Source: Gymnopus androsaceus JB14
Taxonomy: Eukaryota; Basidiomycota; Agaricomycetes; Agaricales; Omphalotaceae
Direction: 5' to 3'
DNA: 24,636 nucleotides
Assembly: GCA_009733575.1 (NCBI GenBank)
Contig: ML769829.1
Span: 21,044 to 45,679 of the forward strand
Shown: piece by piece, positions 1 to 10,518 of the stretch
Layout: every line of letters begins with the position of its first letter
How positions within the stretch are numbered: the stretch's first letter is position 1
The notes under the pieces: model-generated
What the model saw: only the letters and a program-made list of their open reading frames with translations
What the model was told of the DNA's origin: nothing
The model's database searches: none
Made by a program: the position numbers and the translations under genes

Positions 1-1477
1 CATTTTTTAGTATCGTATCAGGGAAAGGAGGTCAAAAACATACCACTAGTCAAATTTTCACTGGACGCACAGAGCCAGATGACCTCTCATTGCATGTGGC
101 TTATCGATTATTTGCACATGTAAGGGCCTTGAGACGAGGATCAATGCTGCAGTAGCTCATGCAGTTCAGCAGCTTCATCCTACCTCGGAAGTTCAGAGGG
201 ATTGAAGTCCTTGCTGAGCGTGGTGTTTGGAGTGCTGAAGAATATTAATTTCTTTATAACCGCAAGGACAGGGTCCTCCGGCTCAGCCCAGGAGCTTCGC
301 AAAGGATCTGAGTCTGCGAGGGTACGATACAATACGAGTGGATTCGGAGTCTAACAGTGTACCAAATACGTCATGTGGAAGGGTCCCTGCATAGACGCAT
401 TCGGTACATCATCGACAACCTCCCGAGAGCTGGTCAAAGATAACATGGCATCGGAATAACTGATAGGACAACTGGGGGAAGTGCACTGTTTTCTGGGATG
501 CAGCGGAAGCAAGGACTAGGATGTTCTCTGGAAGAATAGGGAGAACCTGGAACGAGCAAAATTTGCAAGGGCTGGAGACAGAGCAAGCGTCTCTCCAACA
601 GGTGTGAATGTTGGGCACCTGTTTTTGGCGTTGATAGGCTGAATGCAATGGAGAAGAGTTTAACGTGAACCATTTTTTCGAGTTGCGCGACTCACCAAAT
701 AAACATCAACCGTGTAATGATCATTCTCATCGGTATCGCGGTCTTGCGTCCTGTCCTCTGCGCACGGAGGGATCGCCGGAGACGACTTGGTAAGTCTCGA
801 CCTGGTAAGCCGTAAGCCTCGACTTGTGTTGGTGATTTTGAGTGTATGTAATGGCGGAAGAGTAGCTTGCCAATCGTCGTAATCTAAAGCAGCAGAAAGA
901 TTGTGAATCGTAACTATGAAAGGTCCAGGTCAGTCTGAATGCTTCAAGGAACTGTAGTCGACTCACAATTGGCAGCAGATCCTCCGATCTCCCACCAAGG
1001 GCATATCACACTGGGAACGGAACCGTGGTGAGAGAATGAGTGTCAGACTGCAGCGACTGAAGCCAGGGACAGTCGCCAGAACATCCTCAAGCTCGCAAGA
1101 ATGTCCCCAAAGGATTCCAGGTCAAAGCTCGCCCCGTTTCCAGATTGCACATTTACGGCTTCTTGGTCACGACATGGGCAGAGGTAAAGGTATAGAAGCA
1201 AGTTTACCCTGCGCTCGAATTGCACACCTACGGCTTGTCGAGCGCAAATGGGTAGGTAACAGTTTAAGAAGAAAAGCGAGTCAAGGCACATGATGATCCG
1301 ACTTGTCGGAAGATCATCGGCAATGGCCAGTTCCAAGCCGTAACTGAGCTTGCGTCTCTCAAATTGAAAAACCCTCAACCATTTCAGTCGTAAATAATCG
1401 TGTATTCAGTAGATACTAGCTTGTTACCATTGCAAGTCTAACGAAATAAATGAAAAAGACGTATCAGAGCTCGAAAA
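1..1477. other. Region without an intact gene; decayed coding relic and short repeats
   Basis: No intact gene is visible here. On the plus strand, about 95-440, protein-like phrases appear (for example LAERGVWSAEEY near 210-246 and NRKDRVLRLSPGASQ near 260-305), but they are interrupted by stops and shifts. This looks like a decayed coding segment whose family I do not recognise. Around 1143-1266 an imperfect direct repeat is seen: ATTGCACA..TACGGCTT..GGTA..AGTTTA occurs twice, about 75 bp apart, with changes. The open frames of 79-111 codons in this stretch have no domain-like composition and are probably chance. Confidence 0.4.
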
Positions 1478-2902
1478 CTACTTTTTCTCCCAAGTTTCCA
1501 CCGTGTTGCTCTTGGCTTCGAGGTATCCCTGGAAAGCCAAATTCCGATCACCCAGCCCCTGCTCATCAAAATGAAAAGCTTCCAAAGATGGTATGCCTTG
1601 GACCATTCTCGATGCATATGAGAGTATTCTTGCTTCATCCTCAGCGGGAAATTTCCTATCATCTGCAGGGCGATTTGGATCAGGTTGTTCAGCATACAGT
1701 TGTCGAAATAAATTGGATGTGACCAATGTACGAAGAGAACGAAACTGCTCTAGAGCTTTCACAACATGATCCTAACACAGAGGGTTAGCATTGGTCAAGG
1801 TTGAATGGAAATATAACCTACAATATGATACATCTCACTCCAGCTAAAGAGTAGCTCCAAGTGCTCAAGATTTGGAAAAAACGAGCGAACGAGCGAAAGA
1901 ATGTCGTCCAAGGAGCTTCGGATATGGATAAACATTTCCGTGACTAGCCACTGCCACGAACTCTCGGACGGCATCTGGCGACTGAGTGTCGTTCTGACTT
2001 TGGCACCAGAAATCCAGCCTCGTTCATCAATTTCCAGCAGTCTCTGGAAAAAACCGGAAATGGAGGGGACACCATCCAGATGCCCACCAGTCCCGATGAA
2101 CTGGATGATCTCCAGGTTCAGGCAGTAGGAGGTTATGAATCCAAGTAGCCGCGACAAGTCACTGTCTCGATCACTGGTCCCCAAAGTAATTTTCCGGAGA
2201 CCACTGAAGACATTGATGGCTTCATCTTTTGTAGCAAGGTACTGGTCAAATCGGTCAAATTCGGGGATTACAACTTCGTTGACGACCATTCCTCGAGCAA
2301 GGTACGACAATGCAGTTTTGGAAAAAACGCTGCGACGAAACTCGTAACATTTGACAGTGATTTTTGACATGTCTGCGAGATGAATTTCCGTGGGCATTTG
2401 CTTGAAATTGTCGAAGATTATACTCGAAACTTTACTGTGTTCATGCATGGCCTCGAGGATAAGTGAGTTCGGGTAGCCGTAGTCCCCAACCTCGATGCGA
2501 TCCAGGGAGGGAAGGGAAGGTAATATTCGGAGCCACAATTGAACATTTTCTGGATCAGAGTCTTCACTGTAACTGAGCCTGTCAAAGCGCATTATTCTAG
2601 GTGCAGTTTTTAGCAGACATGGAACAGGGACAATGTATCGCGTACTTTACTAGTTTTGAACACTCAGGATAGCATTGGCACCATTCCAAAAGCCTCACAG
2701 CTTTGAAAACACGGTCTATCTGAACATGTTTGAGCAGAAAACGCAAAGCAATTTCGCGGATATGATGGTTCACAAGGGACAAAGAAACTAGATCTTTAGT
2801 TGGCCTTCTGAAGCCAACGGCACCTTGTTCGCCTGGGAGATTGCGCTCGTATGCGATGGAATGGAGGATTTCATGAAGCAACTCGGTCATGAGGGATTCC
2901 AT
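1478..2902 (-). CDS. F-box domain protein (three exons, 441 aa)
   Basis: Minus-strand gene with exons 2902-2646, 2596-1822 and 1771-1478, totalling 1326 nt (441 codons plus stop). Introns are 49 nt (GTACGC..CTAG) and 50 nt (GTAGGT..TTAG, with a GCTAAC branch-like site), and removing them keeps one frame throughout. Residues 1 to about 65 look like an F-box: hydrophobic TELLHEILHSIA, then DLVSLSLVNHHIREIALRFLL, the usual LxxLxLVN..R..A..LL pattern of mushroom F-box proteins. The rest is leucine-rich with LRR-like phrases such as FPNLEHLELLFSW but no clear repeat register. By family, it would be a substrate adaptor of an SCF ubiquitin ligase through Skp1; the substrate is unknown. The family is large and variable in agarics, so no symbol is given. 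The start was chosen because the F-box begins immediately after the ATG and the frame is open from there. Confidence 0.75.
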
Positions 2903-3414
2903 GGTGGTAGTCGAATATCAGTATGGCTCTTTGTTGTGGGCACCAATAGATTCGAGTAGACACGCTAAATCTAATGGTATGATCAAACATTAGGCGCTCC
3001 TTTTCGCATCATGATCAAGAAACGCGCTGCAAAATAAAAACAAAAAACATACATAGAAATCGCTGTGTTTCATACCTTGAGTTCTTCTTCTCCTATAAAA
3101 ATTGTCATCAGCAACCTCGGGTGATGCGAAGCGCCAGTAAATAGACCTCTATCCGTTTGCTGGTGTGCAGTTGCAGCTGCGCTGGGAATGAATCTACCAC
3201 GGAGAGACTCAGATGATATTCGATAAAGTCAGGCTCAATCGCGGGCTCTGCTGCGTCTGCGTCCGATTTTGCATTATCCACTCTTCCACCGGGCCATTAC
3301 CGCCCTGACTTGTCTACCCAGTAAAGTGGCCGTACGAGGTGATTCCCAAGCCGCACTACGACCATTCTTCCCCTTACTTTGAATGGTTAATCATAATCTT
3401 TTTTTAGAATGGAA
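2903..3414. other. Intergenic region upstream of the F-box gene
   Basis: About 510 bp between the F-box start codon and the Kap104 relic. It should hold the F-box promoter. I see no convincing TATA box, gene or repeat. Confidence 0.4.
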
Positions 3415-3628
3415 TCGACTTACTTTTGCGATACCAGCATGGTGGATTGAACCATGGTAAATCCTCGAAAGGCTGAGTCCTTGTTCTCACCGGATCATAT
3501 GGGATCATCTATTACATGAGGAGGATTTCAGAGCGCAGGGGCAAATATACACATACATACCTCGTCCATAAGTTATCATAACGCTACTTCTCCAACTGCC
3601 CTAGTCGCATTTTAACGAATTCAACCCG
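3415..3628 (-). pseudogene. Ancient relic of Kap104/transportin exons 8 and 7
   Basis: This stretch lines up in order with the Kap104 copies at 11,323-11,740 and 15,857-16,270. It starts with the intron-8 donor and exon-8 end (TCGACTTACTTTTGCGATAC against TCGACGTACCTTTGCGATAC) and continues through TTGAACCATGGTA and GGCTGAGTCCTT. It then lacks about 200 bp of exon 8, and resumes at GGATCATCTA (the exon-8 start), intron 7, and ACATACCTCGTCC..CGAATTCAACCC of exon 7. Many point changes and small indels separate it from all three downstream copies, so it is clearly older. Homology stops at about 3628, inside exon 7. It cannot encode anything. The orientation matches the array, about 7 kb away. 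Confidence 0.8.
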
Positions 3629-3789
3629 GGGTAAAGCAGCGAATATCGTTGTCCAGCGGTAGTTCAGATGGGCGAAGACTGAGGGAGATGGAGATGTTGC
3701 TGGTGGATCAAATATAATGGTTTTAGTCAAACCAGAAGGTCATGAACGTACAAATTTGCCCTGTAGTTCCTCATCTCGAGAACAGCTCT

Positions 3790-4041
3790 TCACCAGCACA
3801 TCGGTCTGCAAAGCAAAACTTGGAATTCCTTCTCTTCATGAGACCCCAATGAAGTAGTGGGATCATTGCGGCCTGAGATAAACACCGAAACTACTGTAGG
3901 CAATTCGAGAGTACTGTAGTTATGATCCATCGGAAACACTTCCGGCGCGATTAAGTAATCTAGTTGATAAATGCGCATCATCTCATCCGAGCGGCGACTC
4001 AAAGTTAGGTGCGACGAGCCAAAAGCCCAGAGTGTCTTCAT
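3790..4041 (-). other. Unassigned open frame, 83 codons, possibly a relic
   Basis: A minus-strand open frame starting at 4041, about 95 bp past the stop codon of the WD40 gene. The predicted peptide is of mixed composition (for example RRSDEMMRIYQLDYLIAPE and LPTVVSVFISGRND) and looks protein-like rather than random. I do not recognise a family, and there is no clear continuation by splicing. It may be the remainder of a decayed gene or a chance frame. Sequence between 3640 and 3790 adds nothing recognisable. Confidence 0.2.
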
Positions 4042-4136
4042 ATCATTAAATAATAATTACAATACCCCAATACCCGATGTCTTAAAGAGCGACAGTAAGT
4101 AAAGAAGGAGATTGTATCGATGCTAGTATAATATAA

Positions 4137-5841
4137 TCACATAATCAAATCAAAAGTTATCGCAGATGACAAAACACGCCCAATCAGTATGAAATTCTCT
4201 TGTTCGGGAGCAGCAATGTTAGATAGGGAAGCTTCAATCGGCTTGCGAGTGGGCATGGTATCGCAAGCAGGGGCTGGCGGGCAAACAAGGGTTGGATCTG
4301 GCATGCTTTGTGAAACTGGCCAGATTGCTTTAGGTATGTACTGCAAAGATATGGTCAGCCGCTACCAATCGAAAGAGACGAACTCATACCTCGAAAATTG
4401 AAAAATATACATCTTGCCGAACGACAGATATACCAGCCCAGATACCAACACAGAGAATTATCACGGTCATCAATTGCACAAGTTTTCGCGGTAAATAGAA
4501 GGAGAAATGCTGCCAGTCTAATCGATCAATGGATACCGACGCGCCCTTCTTGATAAACTTCTGGAAGACAACGACGTCTGCAGCCTGGTGCCTACTAGAT
4601 CCAGCGATTGCAACAAGATGCCGGTCGGGAAGAGACGCGGTCTACGGGTGATGTTAATGAGGAGGCAGCCATCAACAGGAATTACAAGACTTACCGCAAC
4701 GTGTTGAACTAGGCCACCTTTCGGGTATTCTAAGATCTGGGTTTGATTTGGATCATCCACCTGGAAGATGTGCCCACATCCGCGGTCTGTCCCGCCAACT
4801 ACGATACGATCCTGCTCCCCAAAGACAATATTTCTTGGAAAGTAGACCATAGGCCTACCTGTAGCGAAGGTTTGAAGGAGCTCAAGGCCAACGAGACGGA
4901 AGAGCTGGAAACTTTCGCCAGTCCACGATACGAAAGTTTCATTTGTAGTGCTCAAGGCAACCGAGCCACTGTAGTGAGACTGAGATTGAAAGCGTGCAAG
5001 TAATGAGCGAGGAATAAACATACAGAACGGGAGGTCCTCGGAAGTCCTTTGACTTAACTTGTCCGGTCTTCGCATCGAGTAGTTGGCTATGAGGTGATGA
5101 GCGGTTTGAAACAGAAAAAAAACACCTGAAAACGTACATGCCCCCACCAGAACGTGCAAAAAGGAACAGGTCTCGACTCTCCGTATGAAATCGAACTGCT
5201 TTAGGAACAAAGTCTTGCACCTTGCAGGAAAATATCTTGGTAACAACGTCCGATGCAGACAGGGACCATACAGTGACGCATTGGTCCATCGTTACAGCAG
5301 CAATTCGTCCTCGAGACCCAGAAGCTACCTCCCTCTGCTCTACATCAAAGGAAAGTACTTGATGGGATTCACCGTCGTTGGACGGGATACAGTTGAATGT
5401 TGACAAAAGACTGTGCGTTCCACATTAGACTAGAGGTCATCGAGAAGAATATAATGAGTCCGGCATACTTTCTCTGTTCCGTTGCACTTCCAGAACAGGA
5501 TATCCCCTTCGAAGAGTTCCCAACACCAATACATGACTATTCGTCCTCTCAAAGTACAACCAGATCGATGCCGTGAAGACAAACTTGGGATTCTGAGGAT
5601 TGTATACCTGATGAGGGAGAGTCGCAAGGATAGGAGCTGAGGTCGAGAACGATAGATCCCAGACGCGCACGCCATCGTACCCTAAATGATAGATTGTCAA
5701 AGACTGGGATAAGAGGAAAAATGGAAGTATACCTGTTGCCGCAATGAAAGCACCATGAGCAGAAAAACTTAGAGATAAAACGGCATCGCGGGCACCAGTT
5801 AGCGTGGAATACTGAGCGTATCGAGTAGCAGTTCTGAGCAT
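4137..5841 (-). CDS. WD40-repeat protein with C-terminal membrane segment; one apparent 1-nt frame break
   Basis: Minus-strand exons: 5841-5733, 5681-5488, 5410-5138, 5086-5024, 4968-4695, 4641-4390 and 4340-4137. Introns are 49-77 nt with GT..AG ends. The protein is about 455 aa. It resembles the WD40-like proteins common in mushrooms: early blade GYDGVRVWDL, then GDILFW, RGRIAAVTMDQCVTVWSL, VPKAVRFH, FPRNIVFGEQDRIVVGGTD, and YPKGGLVQHVA. Near residues 365-390 a hydrophobic run (LVQLMTVIILCVGIWAGISV) follows a Lys/Arg-rich stretch, suggesting a single membrane anchor, then a short tail. In exon 2 the frame shifts by one near 5510: GTLR continues as GDILFW only if one A in CTTCGAAGGGG is absent. 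The exon-2 donor at 5488/5487 is chosen because it then fits exon 3. An ATG at 5937 is in frame, but 5841 starts at the family-like N-terminus. The role is probably a beta-propeller scaffold on a membrane; the exact function is unknown. Confidence 0.7.
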
Positions 5842-6189
5842 TGGGGAAAAGAGGAAAAAATCAAAGTCGCCATGATCAGAGTGACTGTTATATATATAAG
5901 TGTTTGAATAAGAACTTTGGCGCCTTTCTTCTTTCATCGGAACCGGACTGCCTCGTTTTTTCCCTCGTTTTTTCTTCCCTTTATCCCAGAAGAAAGGTCG
6001 GTGATGATCTACTCAACATTCTTTGCTATCGGGCGGGCCCTTTGGGTATCTGGACAAAGGCATGTCGGCAGTCGCTCATCTGGTACATAAAAGCTGCCTC
6101 CCATCCCCAGGAACTCTCAAACAGCTTACCATGCCCTTCATAGAACCCATCGATCTCTATGTGGAAGCCCACCCTCTCCCATCTTCAAC

Positions 6190-7198
6190 CTGCGATGTCC
6201 ATGAGCAAACCTTCCCGGCCTCTTCAGGACCCTCACGAACCCCCCGAAGTCCCGAAGAGCAAGTCCATACCCAATGCCTTTTGATAAAGCTTTGCGTGGT
6301 TACCGAGCTCGATCCCGCTCCTCCTCACCCAACTCCAACTCCTCTTTCTCTTCTGATGATGTTATCGAGCAGATCGATCAGGACTCTTCGTCCGGAGGAG
6401 GAATCTGATGACTCTGTGACTAAGACTCCGAGGGCCAGCACTTCTCATTCTAGGTTGGTATCTTCTCTCACACTTTCTGGCTCCATTCCTCGTGCTCATT
6501 TTTCTTGTTCTAGGGACGGTAAAAGTTTGCCACCCTCGACATTCCATTGCTCCTGATGGCAGTGTTGGTGGGACTGACCAAGCCGACTCAACCGGCTCAC
6601 AAGGAGGTTAGGTTTTCCGAGCCCAAACCTCAGCAGAGTCGTGGTGCACCGGTTATTGATGATGACGATGACCTTATCCCCAAGCCCGCAGGTGAAGTTG
6701 GTCACCCTGGTCGTGGAGGTTATAATCTTGCAAATGTTTTGAAATGGTCCAATACCCAATACCGAAGCGGTCATGGTGCGTCTTTCCTCCCATTTTCCTT
6801 ACATTTTCTCATTTTTCCGATTCAGAAATTTGTCAACAGAGCAGTGGACGATCATCTTGAATGTGAAAAGCCTATGAAGAACCAGTCCTTGTCTCAGGTG
6901 AAGAAAGTGCGCGAGGCGGTACGTTGCCCTTTATAGCCCCTGTAGAATGCCCACTAATTTGGTCTTTAGACGCTGACGAAGTATCCTACCTTGGCTGAAT
7001 ACAAGGATCTATGGGTGATTGACGACTTCGTTCGCAACCGTTTGAAATCCCGGAAGGCCGCGTTACGACTTCAAAAGCTGGAGAAGATTGCACGGGAGGC
7101 TGAGCAGGCTGAAGGAGGTTGATCCGAGTCATGATGAGGATGGAACAGAGCCTCCACGGTCTAAACGCAAAGGAAGGAAAAATAAATGTACATCTTGA
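6190..7198 (+). pseudogene. Broken copy of a hypothetical mushroom protein (acidic N-terminal part, basic helical C-terminal part)
   Basis: Several protein-like blocks follow in order on the plus strand but in different frames: MSMSKPSRPLQDPHEPP (from about 6198), MPFDKALRGYRARSRSSSPN (from 6274), EEESDDSVTKTPRASTSHSR (about 6400-6455), KEVRFSEPKPQ..DDDDDLIPKPAGE..GRGGYNL (about 6600-6730), KFVNRAVDDHLECEKP (from 6829), and after a clean 51-nt intron (6919-6969) TLTKYPTLAEYKDLWVIDDF..RNRLKSRKAALRLQK. The true C-terminus seems to be EVDPSHDEDGTEPPRSKRKG, reached only by another 1-nt shift near 7115. Around 6780-6828 an intron-like segment with good borders does not keep phase. At least four frame breaks make this a pseudogene, or a gene in badly sequenced DNA. 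It resembles dispersed, uncharacterised agaric proteins; no function can be assigned. Confidence 0.5.
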
Positions 7199-7601
7199 CT
7201 TGATTCTCGGGTTCTTTTCGAAATTCTTATGTCGATTTATCCTACATTTCTATCTACGAATACTGTCCTTGAGGTACTTTCTATGGGAACGCTGAAGATG
7301 AGTTTGCCTAGATGACATTACTAAGATGCTATGTTCGAGAAAAGGCATTTTAAATTTAAAAAATTATCAAAAAAAATTAAAGCGTCCACGACGAGAATAT
7401 AGAATTCCCTCCGACTAGTGCATATCCTCGAATACCTCGAGGTTCCTTAACACCGTTTGCTACTCGGAGCATTAGTACACAGACGTCTGCAAAGTTCAAA
7501 CATCGACATACTACTGCTAGTTTCTAAAGCCTGGAACACATATTAGCAGTGTACGTGTTTAAACTTCACCTGTCTCTTACCCCATATGATCTACATGTAT
7601 T
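7199..7601. other. AT-rich intergenic stretch
   Basis: About 400 bp with A/T runs (near 7345-7380) and a small palindromic CCTCGAATACCTCGAGG near 7425. No gene seen. Confidence 0.5.
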
Positions 7602-8035
7602 TCATTCAGCTAGCAGCTTGGCGAATGAACGAGAAAACTGACCTTGAATCACCGCAGTTACTTCACCCGTAGCATTGAAGCGACCACGGAAGATGAGATC
7701 GCCACCGTAGAAGCTAAATGAAGTAGCGATTGATGAGGCGCAAGGACTGAAGAAGTTTAATTGTGAAAGCGTACCCGTACTGCTGAGCATAGAGAGCCTG
7801 ACTTCCAGCCAAGGGTGGAAGATCATTGTACAGTATTGAAACCAATAAATGAACAGTGATAATGACAGTAAAGAAATATCGTACATTCGGTTGTGTTTGA
7901 TCAGCCCAAGTAAAATAAGAATTGTCGAAGTCGGGAAAGATCTCGGGCACACTGCAAAAAAAAAACGGGCAACAATGTAATGGTCGTCTAAGAGGATCTT
8001 CATGAATACCTTCCAGGTATCAGATTAGATCCGAC
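7602..8035 (-). pseudogene. Relic resembling the C-terminal jelly-roll part of a fungal GH35 beta-galactosidase
   Basis: The minus-strand phrases VPEIFPDFDNSYFTWADQTQ (about 7950-7893), LPPLAGSQALYAQQYGY (about 7830-7780) and YGGDLIFRGRFNATGEVTAV (about 7710-7650) match the order of features in the galactose-binding-like domains of fungal GH35 enzymes: a PEI..FDDS.WT start, a GxxLYxxxYG turn, and a WRGxFNATG strand. The pieces are in different frames and separated by intron-like segments. No catalytic domain is present. By family, the intact enzyme is a secreted beta-galactosidase acting on plant or cell-wall galactosides. This is pattern recognition only, and the relic is too short for certainty. 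Confidence 0.35.
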
Positions 8036-8053
8036 ATGGACTGAAACAAATAT

Positions 8054-8412
8054 TCACTGGTACAAGACTCGCGGCTGGTGGAGGTTTAGTTTCGTTTCAA
8101 ATGCTGATATCCAAACATTCCTTTCTTCCAAAATCTCCTCTGCTGCCGCATAACAACTGAAGACTCCCGTCGGAATGCCTACGGGAGCCTGGAGGCGGTG
8201 AACTCGACCAGATGTATTGATCCGTCGTACTCCTCGCGCGCATGATCTTTCCCATATAGGATGGTTCGAGGAAGGGGAAATGAGCATATGCCGATCTAGC
8301 TGGGTAATAAGCGGGGAAGTGGCGGAACAGCAGTTTCGTGAGCATTCCTCCGAAGGAACCATCAGGCTGCGTAGGGTATTGACAGTCGGCCCCCAAGTCG
8401 TGAGATTGAAAG
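8054..8412 (-). pseudogene. Relic resembling the linker/P450-like part of a Ppo-type linoleate dioxygenase
   Basis: The frame from about 8412 reads DLGADCQYPTQPDGSFGGML, then LLFRHFPAYYPA.SAYAHFPF and EPSYMGKIMRARS. After a 1-nt shift near 8190 it continues as APVGIPTGVFSCYAAAEEIL and RNVWISAFETKLN. In Ppo enzymes (psi-factor producing oxygenases) the heme-peroxidase domain is followed by a similar region: a GG..KLFLR.FP segment, a NSVYAHYP.x.P motif, a Y.F.RP motif, then a Y.A...L element starting the P450-like domain. The relic keeps this order but has no upstream dioxygenase domain and no heme-binding part. It lies immediately upstream of the GH35-like relic on the same strand. Sequence from 8412 to 8672 continues an open frame without recognisable domain features. 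Confidence 0.4.
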
Positions 8413-8689
8413 CTAGGAAGGAATATAATAGGAAAGGCTGATGAACATACGGGTGAAGTCGATGATATGCCGATTTTTCGGCTAAAGCTGAAACTGTACA
8501 GAATTGATAATCCTAGATTCTGTATTATACTCAATATGGTTATACCGAGAACTATAGTGAGCCCGAGCTGATAGTTGAAGTCTATTGAGAGTCTATTGTA
8601 CTCTAGAGATTGCAGAGTGATGGTACACGTTAATGGTATCTCACTTAACTTTGTGAATGCATCTCGTTCCAAGTCCTATGCATTGTATG

Positions 8690-10518
8690 GTGTAGCAAGT
8701 CAAGCTCGGCGGATACCGAGTTGATGAGCAAGGCTATTCCGAGCCCACATATAATTATTACTAGGCTAGACAATCAAAAGACATACTCGAGGGATTGAAG
8801 TTTCCGAGGCAGCACTTGGTGCAGCCCAACGAGTTGGTTATACAAAATTTACAATGTTACTCTGCCGAGATGAAAACTCTTGACCAGATGAAAGCTTGCC
8901 TAGGCAATCTCGTCGCAGAATGTCCGGTAACTCCGGCCCGGAGCTGCCGCGATGAAGGGAAACACTCCCGCGATGTCATAAGTCTCTTGACCGAGATGAT
9001 AAAAGCAACATGGATGACAGAATCATCTAGGCGAGCTAAACTCTCCAAGACCAAATGTTGTACTAGCTGGATGCCCAAGGCTCCATTAGGACTCCGAGGC
9101 AAGTGTAATGGATGGGGTATTTTTGGGTTGCGCATTGCTAGAGGGTGCCGAGGTATACCTGCCGCGGCATCACCAACGCGGCCACCTGATCAACCTCATC
9201 GCAATCACTCTTAGAGCAAGGAATGACTAGGAATAATTCCTGTCCGAGCTTCAGTGTTGTTCCGAGACCCATGTGCTACAAGGCATCTAGGCTTGAGTCC
9301 ACACGGAACTAGGCATAATGTCTAGCTCGCTATTGGCAAGGCAAAAATGGATATACTTCCGAGGGCTGTTCATGGAATGTTTCGAACACCATAGAACTTC
9401 ACCGAGTCATAAATTTGGAGGACCTGCACAGTTTCCGAGGCAAAAGAAAGTGACTCGAGTTCATCTAGGACCAAATTCCAAGCATTGCCATTCCGAGTTA
9501 TGAATTTCCCAAGATTAGGTGTGCCGAGATGATTTATTGAGGAAGATTATTTATTATTTTACATTTATGGACATGTCTCGATCTCTTTCATATTATTTCT
9601 TTGTTTTAGTATTTTTCCGAGATGTACCAGTATATAAGGGTAGCTACATTCTACGTGGCAATCCAAGTTAGACTTGATACCTGAAACGCATTTCTATCTT
9701 AGGACCTGTAGTGATTCGTACACGCTCAGACGCGTCTGCATCGTCCTCTACAACCTTTGAAACGGGTGGCCTTCTTGTAACCTCGATAATACTGAGGCTG
9801 TTCATTCTACTTCCCGGCTATTAAGTCGAGCATTCCTGGTTTTCATCTCGAAGAGAGGTCACATCAGTCTTAGGACCGCAGGTGGAGCCTAACGTGCACA
9901 CCTCGACGAGCCCGTTGTTAATTAGGAAAGGTCTTGGACCCAACTGTCGGCTTGGTCTAGTTTTAGGGAGGAAGCTTCTCGGAGTGTTACCTAGCTTTAC
10001 CAACAGATTCTACCCCTTGCCCGCTCTTCGCTGAGTGTGTTAAAAACGCCTACTCGAGTGACTTGCGCGGCGGTCGTATAAGCTTGTTAGGTAACTCGCG
10101 GGAATCCCTGAGAGTTGGAGTATCATTGCGCGGCGACGTAAAGGCTCCCGAGATACGCAAAGTCGTTTGTTGAGTCGGCGTACTTGACCCGTGCTTTGGT
10201 GTTTCACCGCGGATACGCAAAGTCGTTTGTTGAGTCGGCGTACTTGACCCGTGCTTTGGTGTTTGCTTTCCCCTCGATTAGTTCAGCGCGTCGTCGTACG
10301 TTAGTTGGCTTTTCAAAACCTCCCTCCAAATATAAAACCTTGTTCATTGCGCACTATCTGTGTCAACTGTCAAGTGCTTTTCTCTTCGAATCAATTAGTA
10401 GTCGAGGGAACCTTTGACAACCTCCTTCCTCGCATTAAATTAAACCTTTTGGATTATATCTGATTGGGGTGATTGTTGTTTGGTTGGTTTTCATACCCAG
10501 CACAAATCTAACTCATCA
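8690..10518. mobile_element. Probable element-derived non-coding region (LTR-like; CCGAG-rich)
   Basis: There is no credible gene in about 1.8 kb. The left half (8700-9625) holds about fifteen copies of CCGAG on the plus strand, mixed with CTAGG words. A TATA-like box TATATAAGGG lies at about 9631-9640, followed by transcript-like sequence. A second TATAAAACC is at about 10,331. A 60-bp tandem repeat lies near 10,152-10,264. TTAGGACC occurs at about 9699 and 9871. This mixture is what a decayed LTR or other element could look like, but I could not find paired LTRs, target duplications, a primer site or any gag/pol residue. An open frame of 139 codons (8795-9214) is compositionally odd and probably spurious. 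Confidence 0.3.
10152..10264. repeat. Two-copy tandem repeat, 60-bp period
   Basis: A 53-bp block beginning GATACGCAAAGTCGTTTGTT and ending GTGCTTTGGTGTTT occurs at 10152-10204 and 10212-10264, without differences, separated by seven bases (CACCGCG). A related but weaker pair, TTGCGCGGCG, occurs at about 10,061 and 10,126, suggesting earlier rounds of local duplication. Confidence 0.9.

Noticed and set aside
1043..1378. 111-codon minus-strand open frame
   Set aside because: No domain-like composition, no neighbouring exons, and it overlaps an imperfect nucleotide repeat.
8795..9214. 139-codon plus-strand open frame
   Set aside because: It lies within the CCGAG/CTAGG-rich region, so its composition follows the repeated words; no family resemblance.
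8690..10518. Full LTR retrotransposon
   Set aside because: No paired LTRs, target duplication, primer-binding site or gag/pol remnants were found, so only a weak element-like call is kept.
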